This document shows, one piece after another, positions 56,127 to 64,000 of a stretch of 64,000 nt of DNA. The DNA is taken from NCBI GenBank assembly GCA_020744425.1, contig JAGMUV010000003.1, forward strand, positions 3,968,001 to 4,032,000, read 5' to 3'. Position 1 is the stretch's first letter. Each line of letters starts with the position of its first letter. A program made the position numbers and the translations under genes. The stretch is from Dactylonectria macrodidyma (lineage: Eukaryota; Ascomycota; Sordariomycetes; Hypocreales; Nectriaceae). The notes beneath the pieces are model-generated. The model worked only from the letters and a program-made list of their open reading frames with translations, was not told where the DNA came from and did no database searches.

Positions 56127-58603
56127 TCAGTCCCAGAGCACCCACCCTGCTCGCTCCTCTGGTCGAAACGGGCTTACACTACCTGAGGTTTGTGCTGACT
56201 TGGATAGGCCAGCTGGTGGCTGCATCTCATATGGTTCGGGATCACTCGCGTCAGTGTCCTGATTTTCGTCGCTAGAATGACACGGCTCGCTCGTCTCCAC
56301 ATCTTCCGCGGGGGACGTGAGGTTTCCCTTTGAGGGCCATGTGTGGTCGGACCAGGGATCCGGTGTCACAGTTCCGGATTCCTCAAAAACCACGTCGTGA
56401 ATACTAGTGCTCAAATTGTCTCTCGGCTTTTCTTGAAACGGCGGCGTTAGTGGTTTGGAGAAGTCGATTCCACGGTAGTCGTCGACTTCGACCATGTTCA
56501 CATGCAAGTCTCGTCTTTGGATATGGATATGACTCCGCGAAGCCCGCTTCAGGCGAGGTTTACGCAGGGCAACTGGTGAACCGGCTCGGCTCCTGCGCGA
56601 CTGCATCTCAAGTCGCTCTTCTTTCTCCGTCTCATCATCGGTGATGGCACCGTCAAGAAGAGCCCAGCGGTTGACGACGTGAAGGCTACCCCCCGACTGC
56701 CGGCGATTGCGTCTGTACGCTTTCATCTCCAGACTCGGTCCCAGCAAGGCACTACTTGCCATCGGCGATTCTTGGCTCTTGGACATGAATCTCTCCCTCC
56801 CGGTATGCATGCGTCGTAGGTCTCTTTGGCTCTCAGAGAAGATGACACGGTCACGTAGTTGGTGTACGGCGTGATCTAATGCCAGCTCGATGGCACAACG
56901 GTCGCGTATGCGGCTGAGTTTCGGCCATGTCGCACGCTCACCGATGAGACATGCTCTAATCATAAACTCGCTGGTGGGGTTTGACATGAGCCGTGGAAGG
57001 TCGTTCATGTTAATTTCTGGTAGGATGTTGATGTCTCCCGAGTACTTCTGACTAAGAATGCTGCGGAACTTTGTGACCAGGTTGGGCATGACGCCTAACT
57101 CGGCGAGGAAATGCAGGCGGTGCAGAGCCTCGTCCTTGGCCAGGGACCTCAGGGTGCAAACCCAGTCAAAGTCATCTGACCGGGATGTCCGGTCGCGCTC
57201 AAGTGGCCCAGTTGGGGACAAGTGATCGTCCTTGGAAAGAAATGGCACCACGTGGGGATTCACCTGGGAGACGATGAAATGATTAACGTTGAACATCTCG
57301 GCGAGGCGTGTCATGGGCAAGTCGTTGTCCACGGAGCCGTCGATCCAGCGCTGGGGAGATGGGTTCCATGGCAAATGTTCGCCTGTGGCTGGGTCTTTGA
57401 CCAGCAAGGGCGAGGCGTTGAAGACGAGGGGTACGGAGCAGGACGCTGCCACGGCAGACCAAATCATGACATTAGGAGCGGTGACGTAGTTGAGAAGCCG
57501 GGGTAGTTCGAAGACGGATGCGGTGGAGACGCAGATGTTGAGGATGCGGCGGGTGCGATTATAGGCCTCCTGAAAGGTGGTGTCTCCTATCAACCCTTGC
57601 ATGACTCTGGTGAGGTGCTTGATGTCAGACCAGCTGCCTTCTGTTAGCAAACGGCGCAAGTTGCCCCAAACGCCATCCTTGCCGTCTGGGTCGTCGAAAA
57701 CGGCCAGGTCTCCTGTAGGAAAGTCCCGGATGAGTTCCGGAATCTGTTCATCGGTGCGCGTGCACATGGCGGCACAAACAATGCTCCCAGCACTGGCGCC
57801 CGAGATGATTCTCGGTAGCAATTTGGCTTCGAATAGGCACTTGAGAACACCAATGTGAGACATGCCAAAGGTGCCTCCGCCAGAGAGGAGTAGGGCGCTT
57901 CGGCCATAGCTTTGTCGCGCAAATAGGATACCATCGAGCAGATCGCGGTGCTCGATACCGTGGCCGAGCTGACTTTGTGTGACGACGGCTTCAATGGTTG
58001 CGATTGTGGACTTGACATAGCGCTCGATGAGATGTTTGGTTCCCGAGTACGAGTGACGGTATAGATCGACGTTGTCCATGCCGCCGAGATCTCGAGACAA
58101 GGCGGTACGGATAAGGTACATCATGGTTCGGGTATCACAGTTGGTACGGGCTTCGTCGAGAGCTCGAAGACGCTCCTCGATGAGGTCTGGGTTGTAGTCG
58201 CCTGTGGTGGAGTCCTGCTTCCACTCTTCGTTTCCCTCAAGAACATCAAGCTCCTGGGCGGCTGTGTCCCATTGTGCCCTAGTAGCGGCCTGACCTCATT
58301 AGCATCGTTACCGCCGAAAGGGGAGTGGCCACTCACATCTTGCATACGGGCACACAGGATCTGGCGCCGCTCCTCGACAGCTTGTTTGCGCCCACGCTCC
58401 TGCTCAGTCAAGCCGTCCTTGCACCAGAGCAACGCATTATTGGCGTCCTTGATGGCCTTTTGGAGGGTGGCGACGACGCCTGGAGCTGATGTAGGTTTGG
58501 ACGGCGGCGGCCGTTTGGCCTTGGTGTTAGGTTTTGTCGTAGTCTTGTTGGGTTTCGCGTGGATCGCTGGGACCGGACGAGCCTGAACAAGCAGGTCGGC
58601 CAT
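56127..58603 (-). CDS. Patatin-like triacylglycerol lipase (Tgl4/Tgl5 type)
   Basis: Two exons (58603-58337 and 58289-56127) with a 47-nt intron (GTGAGT...GGTCAG) joining ARMQD to AATRAQWDTAAQELD; 809 aa. The patatin core shows the oxyanion motif LLSGGGTFGMSHIG, the nucleophile GASAGS (Ser about residue 255) and the catalytic dyad Asp in RWIDGSVDND (about residue 406). The N-terminal DUF3336-type region contains WDTAAQELDVLEGNEEWK. The C-terminal third is basic and Ser/Pro-rich, probably disordered and phosphorylated. This is the layout of yeast Tgl3/4/5, lipid-droplet lipases. The start is the ATG at 58603; an in-frame ATG at 58651 would add MNRLPNICATASRDFN. Confidence 0.9.
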
Positions 58604-59783
58604 GTTGAAGTCCCGGGAAGCAGTTGCGCATATATTTGGGAGACGGTTCAAGGACGTCTAGGGCGAGAGGCGGCAGCGCGTTATTCCATGACGAGAAAGC
58701 GGTGGAGGAGGCGGTGGAGGAAGCGGTGGAGGAGGTTTCGGGGAAGCGGGTGAAAAGAAGGTTTCGATGCAGCGAATTTCGGTGGAAGGTGGTAGGTAGG
58801 TCGACGTCGGGAGCTCGCAAAAAGGAGAAGGGTTGCAGCTGTAGGGTTACTCGGAGTTATTAGAGGAAAAGATTGAGTATATTTAGTAAGATAGGTCGTC
58901 AGAAGGGTGTTGTCGCAGTCTTGGGCACGAGTCGTGGTAGCGATTTGAGAGGGTTGAGAACTTGAGTGTCGGGCAAGCCAGGCGCCGAGGGGCCGATGTA
59001 CGGAAGCGGTGGGACAGTGACAGTGGTAGTGGGTACGAAAACCCCCGAACAGGGATGATGACGTCTTTAGCCCCTCGAGAAAGGGTTCTTGCTTCTGTCT
59101 CGGAGAAGAAATGTAAGGAATGATGGGAGAAGGGAACAAGAGGAGAAACGAGTGAGACTGTGATTCTAGTCAGACAATTGTCTTGTGATGGATGATCTTT
59201 GTGGTCGGCTGTAGACTGGTAGACTGGTAGAACAAACTCGTGTAGGTATCATCATTAGGTAGGTGGTTGATAGTCTCGATTTGACGAATTGGCAATCTGA
59301 CAAAGGCCCATGACCAAACTTTTTGTGTGGGGTGCGGCCATCCTTGGCTCTCTTGCAGCCATTTCCCCGCCATTTCCCCCCATAAATACGTGGGGAGAGC
59401 CTGGAGAAAGAGCCTGGAGAGGTACCATCTTGCTTTCCTTTCAGCGCATCTGACCCCCCAAATGGGGCTTCCGTGTCCCGGTTTGGGCTGCTACACCGCC
59501 CCAGGCCGCGAATCAGAGTGCTGGGCTGCAAGGTTGGACGCAACCCCTACAGGGGCACGTGGCCCACCCAGGATGAAGTTGATCCAAACCATCCATCCTC
59601 CCATCCAACAAGGATTCGGGCATTCTTGACGTCTTTCACAAGCATAGCTCAGCGCTTGTAGCGGCCCTGCTTTCCTTCTGCAAGGTTTTTCTTGCTGCAA
59701 GGAACCGGGGGAAGGGCCGCTCTCTGCCTGCCGGACCGATGATGTCGTATGGACAGAATCATGGACGGGATGCCGTACAACAA

Positions 59784-59834
59784 GCGCTGTGCTAGAACTA
59801 TGGCGCTGTGCTAGAACTATGGCGCTGTGCTAGA
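59784..59834 (+). repeat. 19-bp tandem repeat, 2.7 copies
   Basis: Unit gcgctgtgctagaactatg at 59784-59802 and 59803-59821, then a partial copy (gcgctgtgctaga) to 59834. Confidence 0.9.
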
Positions 59835-60420
59835 CTACGGTTTATGTAGGTACAGCCATCTATCCACCATAGAGGGGCTGACTACGCAAATCCCAGCGTT
59901 TCACAGAATTTGCTCGTGCTCTTTCACATGTCATCACACTTTTTACGGACCATGGCGTCCACCCCCGATCAGATCACCCGACGGCGATGGCTTCAGCTTG
60001 CCCGCGCCTCCCTCCCCCCCAGCCGTCTCACACACGCCAGGGATCTGCCTGACTGGATGCATTTAATTCTCTCAAATCCTCATCATCTTGGCCTTCACGC
60101 GCCACCCACTCCCGCTGCTCACGCTCACTCGCTGACTCTTTCTCCGCGCGGGGCCGGCCCGATGCTTCGGCTCCACGCAAGTGAAATCCGGGGGTCTCCA
60201 CTGTCTGCTTCCAGAGTGTCCAAGGCCCGCGGTTGCCGTGAGCGTGAGCTGGATCAGATGGATGAGATGACGGGCGAGATGGGGATGGGGAGGCGACATA
60301 AACGAGGTGGTCTGATGCTCTCTACTCCACCTACTCTTCCTGGTGCTGGTGCGTGGCGCAACTTCACATTCTTTTGGCCTGTGATACCCGGGAGGAGAGT
60401 TGGGGTCAACGATAGTTTTC

Positions 60421-60450
<30 letters not shown>
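60421..60450 (+). repeat. CTGT microsatellite
   Basis: Seven and a half uninterrupted units of the tetranucleotide ctgt. Confidence 0.95.
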
Positions 60451-60451
<1 letters not shown>

Positions 60452-61628
60452 CATACGATTTTTACACAAAATTTCACCTGCCTGTTCATCCTCATATGCT
60501 TATATATTTGTAAGTTCATGTCTTTCCATCTTGCCACCCATCGGATCATCTGCACCGCTCCGTCCTCCCAATATCCACACTCGGTTCACTGGAGCAATCA
60601 TCAATAATAAACAACCCGGCACTGTTTCACTGTACCCACTCTGCTTTGTTGCACGTGCATGTTGTTCACTGGTTGCGATGATGACACTGAGGCAGAGGTG
60701 GCTGACTGATGACCTAGTCCGGCCGTCGTGGCACAATCCCCCCCTTGACTGATGGTATTTAGAATTCCCACATTCTTTATATCATTGATCATGACTCTCC
60801 ACTACCTATCTTTTCTTATCAAGACCTGAAACCCGAGGTTTTGCAGTGACGGCGTCTCCCTCATGACCCCTGTTCCTTTCTCACCCACAGGAAGATGTGG
60901 TGCTGTTCTTGATCAACATCTCGTCCATGTCTTGACTGGACCCATCGGATTCAAGCTATGCCGGACCTCTCTTGCTCATCTTACATCACGACATCTTGAA
61001 ATGCAGAAAAGCAAGGTAATCCCCCCTTATGCTATTAATGGACGTGGCGTATGTAGGGTTCACGTGTTGGAAATCTCGATCGATCTTGTTGTGGTCACTT
61101 ACCCTAGATGCAACGTCGACCTCCCACGCATAAACCTCTATCATCGCACATAAGCAACCCGCCCCGACATTTATTCCATCGTCGTATCGACATGCGGCTT
61201 AACTTTTAGATACGGGGAAATTGGAACTGCCGGACGTTCCCATTCGACGAAAACGGCCGTTATTATGATGCCGAAATCTCACCATCGTCTCGAATGAACG
61301 GGGATTACGTGATGGTGACGCTATAGACGTGCAATGCCGTCCAGGCAATTGGCGTCCCTGACGCTTCCCCGCATCGCCACCAGGCTGCGAGGGAATGAAC
61401 GCGCCAGTCGAGCTGTCATGGATGACGTTGACTTTGGCCAACGGTGATGGATTTGGACAAATGCCATGGAAGCCTGTTGAGGAGGCGGTAGCATCGACTC
61501 GTCATTTGGTAGAGGATGGAATCGTATAATAATCAAGCTCCCCATATCGTGTCTTCCATTGTTTCTAGCTCTCTCCATCGCGCCCTTCCCGAGTATTCCG
61601 AAGTCGAAGCATCGCCGAAGCCTCAAAA

Positions 61629-62616
61629 ATGTTTGCCGCGCACACAACTACAACTGCCCCCGTGGCACCTATCCCCACCGTCTTTCGTACGTACTGATCC
61701 CATTGGTCATGGCTGGCTTACTGACTTGCCTGCAGCCGACCAGGACGTGTACCAATCCGCTAGCCACGATGGAACTCGAGCTCTATGGATAGTCTTCGTG
61801 TTGATGGTCATTTCGTCGGCCGTCTTCGCGTTGCTCTCCTGGAATGTGCCTGTGTCTCGCCGTGTCTTCCATACCATCACCACCTTGACTACCATCATCT
61901 CTGCGATCTCATATTTCGCCATGGCATCGGGCCATGCATCGACTTATAACTGCACGACACATATCGATCATCACAAGCACCATGTTCCCGACACGTATCA
62001 CGATGTATGCCGCCAGGTCCTCTGGGCCCGCTATGTCGATTGGGCTCTCACGTTCCCCCTCATCTTGACCGAGCTATTCCTCCTTGCTGGCATTGATGGC
62101 GCTCATACCCTCATGGCGGTCGTGGCCAATGTCATTATGGTGTTGACTGGCTGGTTCTCTGCTCTTGGACACACCCACACGGCTCAGAAATGGGGCTGGT
62201 ATGCCATCAGCTGCGTCTCTTTCCTGTTCGTCATCTGGCACATTGCTGTCCAGGGCACTCGAGTGGGCAGCAACCGGGACAATGCCGTCACCAAATTGTT
62301 CGGTTCCCTCGCGGCGTTCTCAGCCATTCTCTGGGTCGTCTACCTTGTGTAAGTTTGTCCGCATTGGTTATTGACAACATAACTGACTGTTTCTAGGGTT
62401 TGGGGTGTTTCGGCTGGCGCGAAGAAAACCACCGTTGATACCGAGATCATTACATACGCCGTGCTTGATGTCTTGAGCAAGGCTATCTTTGGGCTGTGGC
62501 TAATCTTCGCATCCCGCAAATATCGCGAGACTTCCCCCGAGGTTGGAGGCTACTGGACCTATGGCTTTGCCACCGACGGTCGAATCCGAATCGGCCAAAA
62601 CGGAGAGGAGGCTTAA
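61629..62616 (+). CDS. Microbial-type rhodopsin (fungal opsin, CarO/NOP-1 type)
   Basis: Three exons (61629-61686, 61736-62348, 62397-62616) with introns of 49 and 48 nt; 296 aa. Seven TM helices. Helix C reads WARYVDWALTFPLILTEL: Arg118 and Asp121 are the equivalents of bacteriorhodopsin Arg82 and Asp85, and Glu132 sits at the Asp96 (proton donor) position, as in NOP-1. Helix G reads VLDVLSKAIFG, with Asp248 and the retinal-binding Lys252. It should therefore bind retinal and act as a light-driven proton pump or slow photoreceptor rather than an Hsp30-like ORP, which lacks the Lys. The B-C loop is unusually His-rich (HIDHHKHH). The first exon encodes a soluble, Thr/Pro-rich N-terminus. No carotenoid gene lies next to it within the window. 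Confidence 0.93.
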
Positions 62617-64000
62617 ATGGTCATTGAGGCGTATTTAAAAAGAGGTCGATCGTGTAAGCGATCCTTTCACAGTGGAAGAGAGTAAGCAAAACGGTGTCGC
62701 TGTTTCTCAAATTGTACTTGGATAAGATGCATGTCTTTTTCTTGTTTTTGCTTGGCGTCGGCTACGAAAAACATACCTGGCTCGCAGAATTGCGTGCTAT
62801 GTCTGCCATATGCGACATGAAACGAATCGAGAACTTTATTTCTGCCCTTGTATTGATGCATAAAATTTGCGCTCGACGTGAGCTATCAATTCCCGTCGGG
62901 TAAGCTTACGGAGAAAGTTAAACAAAGCAGCACACGGGCAACGACGCCGGGATGGTTTCTTCCTGTCTATTATTGTGTGTACCCGTTCCATGCCACCCCT
63001 ACCTCTCCCAAATTCCTCAATAATGCTCAAACTATTTCCCCACGGTATGTTCAAATTCTCAAAAGACATCTTTTCGAGCTAGCCACATGTCAATACAGGA
63101 CTATGAAAAAAAGCGCGCAGCTTCTTTTACAAGCCGACTCGATCCGCAGACGTGCGACAGAACATTCGGGCCGCCGCATGCAAGCTCCCGCTCGGCATTT
63201 CCCGTCACTCGGCATTACCGCGACATGCGGTAGCAAATTCTAGGTAAAGCCCATGTGGCAGGGAAAGTATCGAGATGTGCATTATTCATATATATCCCTA
63301 GTGAGAAGTTGGCCATTGGACGGTGTCGGCTTCATCACGGCGCTGTGTTCACTCATCCCTCGAGGCTAGCGCTGTGAGAGACGGCACAGCACGGAAGGCC
63401 CGAAGACACCGTCATATTTCCTATGAGAAAAGATACATTCGTAATTGAGGATATTGGACCCTTGTGACCCTTATGGCCTAAGCCTCGGTGGCCCATAATT
63501 CCTGTCCTCGCCAATATCCGTTCTCAAAGCGGTTCGATGCTTCTCAGCCGTGATCCACTTGATGTGATGCCGGCCAAGTCTTACCGACTCGATACTACAT
63601 GACTCCACCAGTGGAGATGCCGTTACGTATACTACAAACTCAAAATGGCAGATTGTATCAGTTAACGCGGATTCTTCGTTCCTCTGGTCTTCTCCTTCTA
63701 TTTAGTATGTACAGTACCTGGTCTAAATGATGTCCCGCAGATCCCGGAGTCACTACGCATATGATCTCCCCACTTGGTGTTCAACAGGTCCCTTGACGAG
63801 CTGGGCATTTCGGACTTACTCTTTTAGTGAACACAAAGACGGGAGCTAGCGTACTATTTCTAACTTAGATGTGATAGATCACACCTAGGAGCGGCATTTC
63901 TCATCTTCGGTGGAGACACGGCACAACTCGTCCCCACGCCGCTTCGGGCCATGCCGCTCCAAAGCCAGAAGCCGTGGCAGGTTGGAAGGGCGAAAACAAA
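62617..64000. other. Downstream of the opsin to the window end
   Basis: 1.4 kb. Opsin 3' UTR, then AT-richer sequence with small motif-free frames (e.g. 62694-62903, 62878-63243). I see no gene start or RNA gene before the window ends. Confidence 0.4.

Larger units (their letters stand above)
58604..61628. other. Intergenic between the patatin lipase and the opsin
   Basis: Three kb. Promoter regions of the two divergent genes, a ggaggcggtgga-type purine-rich stretch at 58695-58740, a 19-bp tandem repeat at 59784-59834 and a CTGT microsatellite at 60421-60450. A 280-codon frame (59910-60752) spans the microsatellite and is not protein-like. No gene supported. Confidence 0.4.

Noticed and set aside
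59910..60752. 280-codon plus-strand frame between patatin lipase and opsin
   Set aside because: It reads through a CTGT microsatellite and has no protein-like features.

Overview
The window looks like nuclear DNA of a filamentous ascomycete, most likely a Sordariomycete and perhaps a hypocrealean. Genes are compact and introns are short (47-106 nt, GT...AG, with CTAAC/CTGAC/CTAAT-like branch sites). There is a microbial rhodopsin of the CarO/NOP-1 type, a bacterial-type GH51 arabinofuranosidase, fungal PIG-S/Gpi17 and Fat1 homologues, an Arg tRNA with a short intron, and a fungal piggyBac-like transposon. The exon models below were built by eye from splice signals and frame continuity. No database search was run.

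Left part (1-18 kb), mostly ordinary genes: COX10 (haem O synthesis), a Myb/SANT protein with a polyglutamine tract, a 7-exon intracellular GH51 alpha-L-arabinofuranosidase divergent from a 12-TM sugar porter (a plausible pentose release and uptake pair), an alpha/beta hydrolase, a decayed small gene, and a 7-exon alkaline ceramidase.

Middle part (18-33 kb), the accessory region. A piggyBac-like element with perfect 39-bp inverted repeats and an apparently readable three-exon transposase lies next to a gene for a small secreted protein with a Kex2-type propeptide. Then come two gene-poor stretches with decayed repeats and two paralogous C2H2-like zinc-finger genes. The left paralog carries in its 3' flank a fragment of the 3' end of gpi17, the gene that borders the right paralog. 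This shows that a block covering the zinc-finger gene plus the gpi17 tail was duplicated.

Right part (33-64 kb), mostly housekeeping and lipid genes: GPI17 (GPI transamidase subunit), FAT1-like very-long-chain acyl-CoA synthetase/fatty acid transporter, a tandem pair of Cys-rich single-TM proteins (one intact, one frameshifted), a large kelch/BTB protein, a 1-Cys peroxiredoxin, tRNA-Arg(TCG) with a 17-nt intron, a region of decayed or unresolved ORFs (52-55 kb), a Tgl4/Tgl5-type patatin lipase, and a retinal-binding opsin with proton-pump-type residues.

Several genes act in lipid metabolism (ceramidase, GPI17, FAT1, patatin lipase), but they are scattered among unrelated genes and do not form an obvious cluster. 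No carotenoid or retinal synthesis gene is visible beside the opsin.
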